Assembly: GCA_033762595.1 (NCBI GenBank)
Contig: JANRLM010000003.1
Coordinates: 1 to 41,332 of the forward strand
DNA from: Rickettsiales bacterium
GTDB lineage: Bacteria; Pseudomonadota; Alphaproteobacteria; Rickettsiales; UBA8987
Length of the DNA: 41,332 nucleotides
Reading direction: 5' to 3'
Shown here: positions 1 to 7,218 of the stretch, in pieces
How positions within the stretch are numbered: position 1 is the first letter of the stretch
How the letters are laid out: every line of letters starts with the position of its first letter
Program-made: the position numbers and the translations under genes
The notes under the pieces: model-generated
The model's database searches: none
What the model was told of the DNA's origin: nothing
The model's input: only the letters and a program-made list of their open reading frames with translations

Positions 1-393
1 GATAAAATTTTCTAATTCTCCTCGCCAAATCTCCGCTTTTTTTATCGGCAATTTAATATCATTTAAGGCTGAAAAGTTAAGAGTTTCACAATTTTGTAGA
101 TTGATAGAAATTAATCTATCAAAATTATTCATATCTAAAACGGCTTCATTTAACGCCCTTTGAGATGAGACTAAACCAGTATTTCCAGCAAAAATAACTG
201 CTGAAATTTTAAGCTGATTGAGAATTTTTATTGCAGATTGTAATTCATCTTTGTTGCTTGGAATTGTTGCAAATAAAGGCTTTGCAGACTCACCCCTTTC
301 AATATTGATATATTTTTCAATAGAGTTTTCTTCCGCTGAAATTACTTTAAGCGAAGGGTTTATTTTCAAAATTTGTTCCTTAAAATTAGTCAT
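1..393 (-). CDS. FAD-binding (PCMH-type) oxidase, GlcD/GlcE-like, C-terminus cut by window edge
   Basis: An open frame runs from an ATG at 393 to the left edge of the window (131 codons, no stop). The translation contains PSNKDELQSAIKILNQLKI followed by GNTGLVSSQ and then VLDMNNFDRLISIN. This is the layout of the FAD_binding_4 domain of D-lactate, glycolate or 2-hydroxyacid dehydrogenases: a segment before the pyrophosphate loop, a G-G/N-TGLV loop, and a strand leading to the 'L.R.....' signature. The canonical loop is GGTGLVGG, so SSQ in place of GGA is a departure. The gene starts 12 bp after the selO stop on the same strand, so the two are probably cotranscribed. The substrate cannot be told from the N-terminal third alone. 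The family call is good; the specific enzyme is open. Confidence 0.65.
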   Translation of the reverse strand, partial: MTNFKEQILKINPSLKVISAEENSIEKYINIERGESAKPLFATIPSNKDELQSAIKILNQLKISAVIFAGNTGLVSSQRALNEAVLDMNNFDRLISINLQNCETLNFSALNDIKLPIKKAEIWRGELENFI

Positions 394-404
394 AAGATTT
401 ACCC

Positions 405-1868
405 CTAACTACTACACGAAATGCAAATATCCTTTGACCAATCAGGCGGTGGGGCAGCATAAACTTCAAACTCCGCTTGTTCATCAAATGGTTTTTTTAG
501 GATTTGCCTTAGTTTTTTAACCTCAGAATAATCTTCCGCGTATGTTGCTTGTCTGATTGCAGTTTCCGCAAGGTAATTTCGTAAAATAAACTTAGGGTTG
601 ATTTTCTTCATTTCTAATTCTCTTTCTTTTTCAAGCTTAGAGGGGTTTTTGTTATAATCCGCCCAGTTTTCAAGCATTATACGCTTTTTATATTTTTCTT
701 CCCACTCTATAAAATATTCTGGCTTCTTAAACATTTTATGAAGGTTGGAATTTATTTCATTGATTTTAAGCTCACATAAATGTCTAAAGAAAATTGTGTA
801 ATCAACTTCAAAATCATTAAGTAATTGCATCAAGCCTTGAATGAGTTGTAAATCCTCAGGTTTTTTCTGTTTTAACCCAAGTTTTTGACGCATAATATCA
901 ATATATTCCCTAGAGAAAATATCAGAATATAAACTCAAAATTTCCTTCGCAAGATTAAGCGGAAGCACTGGCTCTAAACCATAAGAGAGTGCAAATAAAT
1001 TCCAATGTGCAATTTGCGGTTGGTTCATATAGCTATATCGCCCAGTGTGATCAGAATGGTTTGGCACATAGCCATAATCAAAGCCATCAACAAAGCCATA
1101 AGGGCCATAATCAATACTTATGCCAAGAATGCTCATATTATCAGTATTCATAACGCCGTGAGTGAAGCCAAAAGCCTGCCATTTTGCCATTAATTTTGCG
1201 GTTTTATTCATCACTAAATAGAAAAATTTTTCATATTTATTTTGAAATGAAAGTGCATCTGGATAAAATTTTTCAATAATATAATCCGCTAAAATTCTAG
1301 TATTTTCTGGTTGCTTATTATGAGTGAAAAATTCAAAATGCCCAAACCGCACAAAACTTGGCGAAACACGCGTTACCATAGCAGCTTTTTCAACGCCTTC
1401 ACGCATAACATTTTCATCACTGCCGATTAAACATAAGGCTCTAGTAGTTGGAATTCCAAGATAATGAAGGGCTTCACTGGCTAAATATTCCCTGATAGAT
1501 GAACGCAAAACAGCTTTGCCATCACCAAATCTTGAGTAAGGGGTTTTGCCACTTCCTTTTAATTGAATTTCATATGAGGAATGATTTTTGGCGTCAATTT
1601 CACCAAGTAAATGAGCTCTGCCATCACCTAATTGTGGCACAAATGAGCCGAATTGATGTCCTGCATAAACTGAAGAAATAATTTCACTGCCACTAAATAA
1701 TTTTTGCCCGCTGAAATATTCTTTTACCTCATTTTCATTAAGGTTTAAGCCTAATTCTTCGGCAAGCTCTGTGTTGTAATCAATCAAAATGGGGTTTTCA
1801 AAGGCTTCAATTTCAGTTTTACTAAAAAAATCCTTACCTAGTTTTGAATATGTATTTATAAACTTCAT
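405..1868 (-). CDS. selO: Protein adenylyltransferase SelO (YdiU/UPF0061 pseudokinase)
   Basis: This is a 487-residue protein, the normal length for bacterial SelO (about 480). SelO has a protein-kinase fold with ATP bound in inverted orientation, and transfers AMP to Ser/Thr/Tyr of proteins involved in redox homeostasis. Visible family signatures are QLGDGRAHLLGE, then KGSGKTPYSRFGDGKAVLRS (nucleotide-binding region, about residues 103-122), IREYLASEAL, the catalytic-loop GVMNTDNMSILG (Asn/Asp metal ligands), and IDYGPYGFVDGF. The C-terminus is CISCSS; the family ends in Cys/Sec-Ser-Ser, with Sec in eukaryotes and Cys here. The ATG at 1868 lies 49 bp from the divergent M23 peptidase start. 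A FAD-linked oxidase follows 12 bp downstream, a plausible redox partner, but that link is inference. Confidence 0.95.
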   Translation of the reverse strand: MKFINTYSKLGKDFFSKTEIEAFENPILIDYNTELAEELGLNLNENEVKEYFSGQKLFSGSEIISSVYAGHQFGSFVPQLGDGRAHLLGEIDAKNHSSYEIQLKGSGKTPYSRFGDGKAVLRSSIREYLASEALHYLGIPTTRALCLIGSDENVMREGVEKAAMVTRVSPSFVRFGHFEFFTHNKQPENTRILADYIIEKFYPDALSFQNKYEKFFYLVMNKTAKLMAKWQAFGFTHGVMNTDNMSILGISIDYGPYGFVDGFDYGYVPNHSDHTGRYSYMNQPQIAHWNLFALSYGLEPVLPLNLAKEILSLYSDIFSREYIDIMRQKLGLKQKKPEDLQLIQGLMQLLNDFEVDYTIFFRHLCELKINEINSNLHKMFKKPEYFIEWEEKYKKRIMLENWADYNKNPSKLEKERELEMKKINPKFILRNYLAETAIRQATYAEDYSEVKKLRQILKKPFDEQAEFEVYAAPPPDWSKDICISCSS

Positions 1869-1917
1869 TTATATCTTATACTTTTTTTATAATATCATAC
1901 ACACAAATCTGGCAAAT

Positions 1918-3213
1918 ATGAAAATGTATTTTACTATAATATTTTTAATTTTATTTGCGTTTGATGCGAATTCTCAAACCTCAAGCAACCCAAATATCAG
2001 TAACATTAGAATTGATGGGAATTTTAACCCGGGCGGGTTGGGCGGAGAGCCAAATTTTGATGATAGAAGAAGGCCAAGTGCTAACCCAGAGAAAGCTCAG
2101 GATAAAAGTGAAATTATCAATCTTGAGAAGCAAAATGATGGCAACCAAGTAAAAATTATTCAAGCCGATAACCCCTTTGAGATTAAGCTCGGAAGCCAAA
2201 ATTCTAACCAGCCTGAAGTTATTAATGTTGATGAGAATGGTAATAGCCAAGTTAATCAAACGGAGAATTTTAAGCCGTTTAATAATTATGAATTTACTAA
2301 GGAAAACTTAGCAAAACCAGCCAATACTTACGGCACAGATAATTATAATAATCCGCAAAGTGAGTTATATCAAAGGGCTAAGAACCCTAATTTTATTGAT
2401 GCACAGCAACCCTCGCAAAAGTTTGAGGAGGTTAAGGAATCTTGCGATGACAGAAAGGAAATTTGTATAAAATATTTTATCTCGCCAGAGATTATTGTTT
2501 TTGAAGCAGCAAATAAATCGCCTACCACTAAAACAATTTCAATGATGATTTGGAATAGTAATTCTGTGCTGAAATATATGGTGAGAAGCCCAGAGAAAAT
2601 TATTTTGCGAGGTAAAGAAAATATAAAAATCGCTGAAATCTATGTTAATCAAAATGGTGAGGAAGCTAGCTTCAACTTCAATTTCAAGGCTACAGATGGG
2701 TTTATTGATGCTATTCACGATAATTCTTATGTTTATGCTTTACCGTTTGAGCCGGGCAAAACTTTTAAGATGATTCAAGGTTATGGTGGAAAGTTTTCGC
2801 ACACTGATGAAGAAAATTATTTTTCTTACGATTTCAGAATGCCAACCGGAACTCCTGTTTTCTCAGCTCGTGAAGGGGTGGTGGTGAAGGTGCGGGAATA
2901 TTACGCAGATGGTGGGCTTGATGCAAGGCTTAGGGAGAAATCTAATTTCGTTCACATTGAGCATGAAGATGGAACTATCGGAATTTACGCTCACTTGGCA
3001 AGGGGCGGTGCGAGTGTGAATATAGGTGATTATGTTCAGAAGGGGCAGATGATTGGTTTTTCGGGCAATACTGGCTATAGTGGCTCACCGCATTTGCATT
3101 TTGCGGTCGCAAAGGTGAAGAAGAACGGCAAGATGCAATCTCTACCGATAAGAATGCAAACCCAAACCGGTGTTTTTGATAGATTAAAGGAAGGCGAGTA
3201 TTTGGTTAGGTAG
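1918..3213 (+). CDS. Secreted M23-family peptidoglycan endopeptidase
   Basis: Start chosen at the ATG at 1918 (431 aa). It is followed by a short Lys, a hydrophobic stretch and ANSQ, a standard signal peptide. A longer frame from 1789 would place 43 unlikely residues before it and overlap selO. After export there is an Asn/Gln/Pro-rich low-complexity region (about residues 20-170), then a beta-rich segment, then a C-terminal LytM/M23 domain (about residues 300-420). Zinc-site features are visible: SHTDEE...YDF near the start of the domain, IYAHLARG in the middle and the hallmark HLHFAV near the end. Such proteins cleave peptidoglycan cross-links in the periplasm or act as activators of amidases. 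All metal ligands appear present, so an active enzyme is likely. Confidence 0.88.
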   Translation: MKMYFTIIFLILFAFDANSQTSSNPNISNIRIDGNFNPGGLGGEPNFDDRRRPSANPEKAQDKSEIINLEKQNDGNQVKIIQADNPFEIKLGSQNSNQPEVINVDENGNSQVNQTENFKPFNNYEFTKENLAKPANTYGTDNYNNPQSELYQRAKNPNFIDAQQPSQKFEEVKESCDDRKEICIKYFISPEIIVFEAANKSPTTKTISMMIWNSNSVLKYMVRSPEKIILRGKENIKIAEIYVNQNGEEASFNFNFKATDGFIDAIHDNSYVYALPFEPGKTFKMIQGYGGKFSHTDEENYFSYDFRMPTGTPVFSAREGVVVKVREYYADGGLDARLREKSNFVHIEHEDGTIGIYAHLARGGASVNIGDYVQKGQMIGFSGNTGYSGSPHLHFAVAKVKKNGKMQSLPIRMQTQTGVFDRLKEGEYLVR

Positions 3214-3215
3214 TT

Positions 3216-3324
3216 GGTTGATGGTTGATGGTTGATGGTCTTTGGAAAATATTCCTCCCCCTGTTTACGGGGGGAGGTTAGGTGGGGGGCTTGATTGGTT
3301 GATGGTTGATAGTTGATGGTTGAT
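3216..3324 (+). repeat. Two (GGTTGAT)n heptamer tracts flanking a GC-rich palindrome
   Basis: Three perfect GGTTGAT heptamers occupy 3216-3236. Four more (the third has A for the first G) occupy 3297-3324. Between them lies the GC-rich palindrome listed separately. The tract begins directly after the stop codon of the M23 peptidase gene and precedes the tail of the sulfotransferase gene. The same heptamer, on the opposite strand, occurs inside ubiG, and degenerate copies are found around ccoP/ccoQ. Confidence 0.85.
3254..3277. repeat. GC-rich hairpin (8-bp perfect stem), possible bidirectional terminator
   Basis: CCTCCCCC at 3254-3261 pairs perfectly with GGGGGAGG at 3270-3277 across an 8-nt loop. 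It lies between the convergent M23 peptidase and sulfotransferase genes, where a terminator would be useful, but no T-run follows. The G-rich tail (GGTTAGGTGGGGGG) beside it resembles dispersed intergenic palindromes seen in many alphaproteobacteria. It may therefore be a repeat element rather than, or as well as, a terminator. Confidence 0.6.
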
Positions 3325-3375
3325 TGGTTTGCGATAAGCTTAAATCTTCTCCCTTAACCAGTTTATGTTTTATCA

Positions 3376-4308
3376 TTAATTAAAAAAAGGGAAAATATTA
3401 TTACTTGGTTGCAAATATATTATATTTTTCATACTCTTAATTTGCTCAATATCCTGTTTATATCTTAAAGAAAGTAGATCATATTCTTGATTGGAAAATA
3501 GGCTAGGTTTATTATAGCCTTGCTTGGTTGAAAAGTTTTTGGTTAAGAAGGCTCTAACTTTATTCTTGTCTTCTTTTTTTGATAAAATGCTATTTGCTGC
3601 TATAGCTATTTTTAGGGCTTCTTCTGAGTATGAAGGATTTATTTTTTTGTCTTGTATTAAATAGAATGATTTAGGATCAATATTAAATGCTATTTTTGAT
3701 ATAATTTTTTTCTTAAAATTATCATCGCTACTAAAGCTTTCATAATCCCATACTACAAGCTCTACATTTTTTGAGCTGTCTAAAATATTTTGCAAAATGC
3801 TTAACCAGCTTAAATTTTCTAAGACTTCTTTAGAAATAAAACTCTTAAAGCTATAAGAAACTCCCATCTTAACAAGCTGTAAATAGGCAGATTCAATAAA
3901 GCTTGCATAATTTCTAATACAAAAAAATATTTTTATTTTATAATTCTTTAACTCAGTATTGATAAAATTGAGGTACTTACCAACATCATTGTAAAGATAT
4001 TTAGTTACTTTTAAGTTTAGTGAACCTGAAATTTCTTCATCAGAAATAATTATCTTATTTTTTAACAAATATTCATTTTCAAAACTTTTTAATTCCTTTC
4101 TAAGTTGGGTTGAATCTAGTTTTTGTAAATTTCCAGTTACCCCTTCAATTCTTCTTAAAATATTCCAGTTTAACTTTTTGGTATATTTAAGTCTTGAACA
4201 ATAAAATATATTTTTATTTTCTAATAATGAAATATTTTTTTCTAAAGTTTCTTGAATGAAAGTGGTAGCTGTTTTATGAGCACCTATGTGTAAATTAATT
4301 TCTTTCAT
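3376..4308 (-). CDS. Sulfotransferase-family protein (PAPS-type P-loop)
   Basis: A 310-residue protein that opens with HIGAHKTATTFIQ (residues 7-19). This is the 5'-phosphosulfate-binding loop of bacterial carbohydrate sulfotransferases (usual form H-I-G-x-x-K-T-G/A-T-T-x-x-Q). Further on, CIRNYASFIESAYLQL fits the 3'-phosphate-binding Arg...Ser motif. Members use PAPS to sulfate sugars or other acceptors; some relatives modify surface polysaccharide. Its ATG overlaps the TGA of the upstream glycosyltransferase in an ATGA junction, so the two are translationally coupled and probably act on the same surface glycan. The protein is very rich in Lys, Asn and Ile. The acceptor is unknown. Confidence 0.7.
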   Translation of the reverse strand: MKEINLHIGAHKTATTFIQETLEKNISLLENKNIFYCSRLKYTKKLNWNILRRIEGVTGNLQKLDSTQLRKELKSFENEYLLKNKIIISDEEISGSLNLKVTKYLYNDVGKYLNFINTELKNYKIKIFFCIRNYASFIESAYLQLVKMGVSYSFKSFISKEVLENLSWLSILQNILDSSKNVELVVWDYESFSSDDNFKKKIISKIAFNIDPKSFYLIQDKKINPSYSEEALKIAIAANSILSKKEDKNKVRAFLTKNFSTKQGYNKPSLFSNQEYDLLSLRYKQDIEQIKSMKNIIYLQPSNNIFPFFN

Positions 4309-6575
4309 TTCGGATTACCTAATATTGGTTTAACTAGTTTAGAATCTCTAAAAAACTTAATCGGAGACTTCATTAGCTTTCGCAATTTTCTTCTTCTAAT
4401 ACTTAACTTATTATCATCATTTGTATTGCTTACTTTATTATTTTCTGCGATATTTTTTAATATTTTCTTTTTAGAAATTGATAAAAGTTCTTCGTTTGTA
4501 ATCTGGTTTAATCTTCCCCAGAAATAAGAATTTTTTGAATTATTCAATAATAAATTAGAATATAAGTTTACTGACTTTCCATCAAAAGATATTCTTGGTA
4601 ATTTTATATCGCTATAATCGTGAGCAGCTCTATCAGAGAATTTTTTTATTACATCGACTCCACTAAAAAATGAATATTTTTCAGTAATAATCCAGTTCAA
4701 GTAATTTATTACTTTTTCTGATAAATTATCTATTTTGTATCTTTTTTTTAAGAAATCCTTGATATCATCGATTGACTTAATGCTTTTTGCTAAACCAGCT
4801 TTTGAGTAAAATGAGTTTCCTAGAGTATAAACTGGCTTGTTATGTATTGCAGATAATAACCCAACGCCTGAATTATAACATAAAGTTGCATCTGAAATAT
4901 CGATTAACTTATGGACATTAATATCATCTACAATAATAATATTTTTTCCTTTCTCATTAATTTTAAGATTTGTGAGGGGGTGATTTTTAATTAAAAATAA
5001 AATATTCTCGTTTAACTTTGCAAATTCTAATAGTTTTTTAGTAAATTCTTCATACTTTATGTAGCCATAATTATAATATGTAACTGCCATATCATTATGC
5101 AACTGAAGAGGAATAAAAATTTTCTTACCTTCAAAGCTGTGAATTTTATTTATTTTACTATTTTCATCATTAGCCTTTGGGTTTTTTTCAAGTGTTACTT
5201 CTCCTTTTTTAATTTCTTCAATATACTCTTGAATTATTTGTCTATTTTGTAAATTAGGTGAATACTTGTCTAAGTTAATATTTATGTAATCTTTATCGTT
5301 GTAAGCTACCGTGTTTGAATAATATATTGTATTTGGTAACGCCCCTCTTTCAATTACAAGAGGTTTGATTTTAAGGCTGATTCCATAATCAAAAATTTTT
5401 CTTATATCTTTATGAGATTTCATGTAGGGGTTGAATATGCTAATAAAATCTATTTTGTTTTCTTTTATAAGTTTTTTGGCTCTGTTTTCTTCGTTCTGAG
5501 AATATTTATAAATCGGCATTAATTTATATCCAAGCGATCTTAGAAAAATAAAATATTTCCAGTTATTAAAATGTTCAATTAGACAAATAATATTTTTTTC
5601 TTTATGAATAAAATCTATTGAAAGCAATTTTTCGTTATTTTCTATATATTCGTTAAGTTCTTTATAGAACTTAGATCTTTTCCAGTCATTTGATTTTACC
5701 CAAGCTAAATTATTTGGTTTATCGTGATGAAGGTGAAAAGTTGCATACCCATTTATTTCAGCGTGGAAAGAAATAAGCGAGAAAAGTTGTCTAAAGCCTT
5801 CGTAGGTTTTTAAGCTATAAAAAGAAGATTTGAGTGGACCATAAAAGTCTTTATCAATTTTTTCTGGTTTTTTCCATATATCAGAAATTATTGCATATCT
5901 AATTAAAAACTCAAAATCTTCTGAGCCGTGTCCTCTAAAATTTTCATTATAACCGCCAACTACTTCAAATAATGTTTTATGGCAGAAAAAAATATTTGAA
6001 TAAGGTGCAACAAAGTCAACAAGCTTATTTGAAAAATCTAAGGTTGCCTGAGTTTTTATTTTTATAAATTCTTGAGATTTTTTACTATTATCATTGTAAT
6101 TATTAATAATATCAGTTGATTTTTTGCTAAGATGGTAAACTGGAAAATTCAACATCATCATTCTATTATTATGTAAGTCTAATGCGTTAGCATCTTTTAC
6201 TAAGCGAGCAAATACATCCTTTTCAAAAAAACAATCTGCATCATTAAATAACACTAAATCTGTTTTTATATTTTCAAATCCTCTATTTTTTGCAATACTT
6301 GGGGAAAAAACTCCTTTATCATCTATGTAATGATATGTTATTCCCTTTTTTTTACATAAATTTTTTAATCTAATTTGATAATCGTCATTTGATCCAAAAT
6401 CTACTAATAAAATTTGAGGTTTAGGTTCATAATAATCTGCTGTAAGCTCAATTCTATCAAATAGATATTCATTGAATTCGTGGATTCTAACTGCAATTAA
6501 AAGCGTGATATCATCTACTGAATAAATTTTGCTTTTATTGTATAACTTAGAAGCTATTTCTAATAAATTATTCAT
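4305..6575 (-). CDS. Bidomain protein: GT2-type glycosyltransferase plus Kps-like capsule glycosyltransferase region
   Basis: Start placed at the ATG at 6575 (756 aa), preceded by TTGGGGTTAGTA with a G-rich Shine-Dalgarno-like stretch. A TTG 12 bp further upstream is possible. The N-terminal ~300 residues form a GT-A fold: ILLVDFGSNDD, AKNRGFENIKTDLVLFNDAD (the DAD metal-binding motif), then GGYNENFRGHGSEDFEFLIR, the acceptor-side motif of family-2 and chondroitin-polymerase-like enzymes. The C-terminal half has KKIFIPLQLHNDMAVTYY, FLIKNHPLTNL and CYNSGVGLLSAIHNKPVYTLG, the pattern of KpsC/KpsS-type capsule transferases. It is coupled to the sulfotransferase gene by an ATGA overlap. Composition is markedly more Lys/Asn-rich than nearby housekeeping genes, which suggests acquisition. 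Exact sugars are unknown. Confidence 0.72.
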   Translation of the reverse strand: MNNLLEIASKLYNKSKIYSVDDITLLIAVRIHEFNEYLFDRIELTADYYEPKPQILLVDFGSNDDYQIRLKNLCKKKGITYHYIDDKGVFSPSIAKNRGFENIKTDLVLFNDADCFFEKDVFARLVKDANALDLHNNRMMMLNFPVYHLSKKSTDIINNYNDNSKKSQEFIKIKTQATLDFSNKLVDFVAPYSNIFFCHKTLFEVVGGYNENFRGHGSEDFEFLIRYAIISDIWKKPEKIDKDFYGPLKSSFYSLKTYEGFRQLFSLISFHAEINGYATFHLHHDKPNNLAWVKSNDWKRSKFYKELNEYIENNEKLLSIDFIHKEKNIICLIEHFNNWKYFIFLRSLGYKLMPIYKYSQNEENRAKKLIKENKIDFISIFNPYMKSHKDIRKIFDYGISLKIKPLVIERGALPNTIYYSNTVAYNDKDYININLDKYSPNLQNRQIIQEYIEEIKKGEVTLEKNPKANDENSKINKIHSFEGKKIFIPLQLHNDMAVTYYNYGYIKYEEFTKKLLEFAKLNENILFLIKNHPLTNLKINEKGKNIIIVDDINVHKLIDISDATLCYNSGVGLLSAIHNKPVYTLGNSFYSKAGLAKSIKSIDDIKDFLKKRYKIDNLSEKVINYLNWIITEKYSFFSGVDVIKKFSDRAAHDYSDIKLPRISFDGKSVNLYSNLLLNNSKNSYFWGRLNQITNEELLSISKKKILKNIAENNKVSNTNDDNKLSIRRRKLRKLMKSPIKFFRDSKLVKPILGNPK

Positions 6576-6598
6576 TACTAACCCCAAAATTAAAATTT

Positions 6599-6940
6599 AT
6601 GCCGATACAAATAACAACAATTTTGCTTCTTGTCGCCTCAAATATATTCATGACTTTCGCTTGGTATGGGCATTTGAAATATAAATCTGCCCCCCTCCTA
6701 TTAGTCATTTTTATAAGCTGGGCAATAGCTTTTTTTGAATATTGCTTGCAAGTACCTGCAAATAGGCTTGGTTCTAGCGTTTTTTCAGCAGTTCAGCTCA
6801 AAACCATACAAGAAATTATTACCCTGATTGTTTTTGCGGTTTTCTCAGTTTACTATCTGGGGCAGGAAATTAAGTGGAATCACCTGCTTGGCTTTCTTTT
6901 CCTTGTTCTTGCTGGGTTTTTCATCTTCAAAAAATGGTGA
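6599..6940 (+). CDS. DUF486 small membrane protein (DMT-superfamily-like)
   Basis: A 113-residue, strongly hydrophobic protein with four likely membrane helices (about residues 5-20, 30-48, 68-86 and 93-110). The segments FMTFAWYGHLKY, AFFEYCLQVPANRLG and LKTIQEIITLIVFAVFSV are characteristic of the DUF486 family, distant relatives of EmrE/DMT transporters. Function is not established for the family. The ATG at 6599 lies 23 bp from the divergent glycosyltransferase start, so the two genes share a very short promoter region. It is followed by the SRP RNA on the same strand. Confidence 0.85.
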   Translation: MPIQITTILLLVASNIFMTFAWYGHLKYKSAPLLLVIFISWAIAFFEYCLQVPANRLGSSVFSAVQLKTIQEIITLIVFAVFSVYYLGQEIKWNHLLGFLFLVLAGFFIFKKW

Positions 6941-7002
6941 TTTGGGTGGTGAAATATATTAAAACAATTTATATTGAATAATTTACAATTTGGCTTAATT
7001 AT

Positions 7003-7100
7003 CCAGTTGGTCGTAGGTGGACGGAAAACCCGCTAACCCGGACAGATTCGAAAGAAAGCACCCGTAACGGAATTTTTTCGGGTCATCTACGGCTAACTAG
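7003..7100 (+). ncRNA. ffs: Signal recognition particle RNA (4.5S-like), divergent
   Basis: The long outer arm is AGTTGGTCGTAGGTG..AC (from 7005) pairing with GTCATCTACGGCTAACT (7082-7098). The apical part has GCTAACCCGGACAGATTCG then AAAGAAAGCACCCGTAACGG. This follows the alphaproteobacterial SRP RNA domain IV layout (CTAACCCGGTCAGGTCC, GGAA loop, GGAAGCAGCCGTAACG). The closing helix has changed by paired substitutions from UCC/GGA to UUC/GAA, and the loop from GGAA to GAAA, still a GNRA tetraloop. Length (~98 nt) is normal for a small SRP RNA. It binds Ffh to target membrane proteins. The symmetric loop and its closing pair also differ from consensus, as described in the findings. Ends are approximate. 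Confidence 0.75.
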
Positions 7101-7117
7101 TTATTTGGGCTTAGGGT

Positions 7118-7174
7118 TTGTCATTCTGAGTGTTAGCGAAGAATCTAGATCTTTCGCTTTGCTCAAGATGACAA
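7118..7174. repeat. 57-bp imperfect palindromic repeat (TGTCATTCTGAG type)
   Basis: TTGTCATTCTGAG (7118-7130) is the inverted counterpart of CTCAAGATGACAA (7162-7174) with one mismatch. The inner part contains AGCGAAGAATCTAGATCTTTCGCT, itself nearly self-complementary. Sequences of the form GTCATTCTGAG...CGAAGAATCT are dispersed palindromic intergenic repeats in several bacterial lineages. It lies between the SRP RNA and ubiG. Confidence 0.75.
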
Positions 7175-7218
7175 TATTTCAAAATCTAACCCCTTAGCCC
7201 TAACCCCCCAATCTCTCT

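Noticed and set aside
218-520. 100-residue plus-strand open frame across the selO/FAD-oxidase junction
   Set aside because: It is antisense to two supported genes and has no family features.
1789-1917. 43-residue N-terminal extension of the M23 peptidase
   Set aside because: It would overlap selO and place a second hydrophobic stretch before a normal signal peptide beginning at 1918.
3216-3324. CRISPR-like repeat array
   Set aside because: The units are 7 bp and contiguous, without spacers; no CRISPR array or cas gene was seen in the window.
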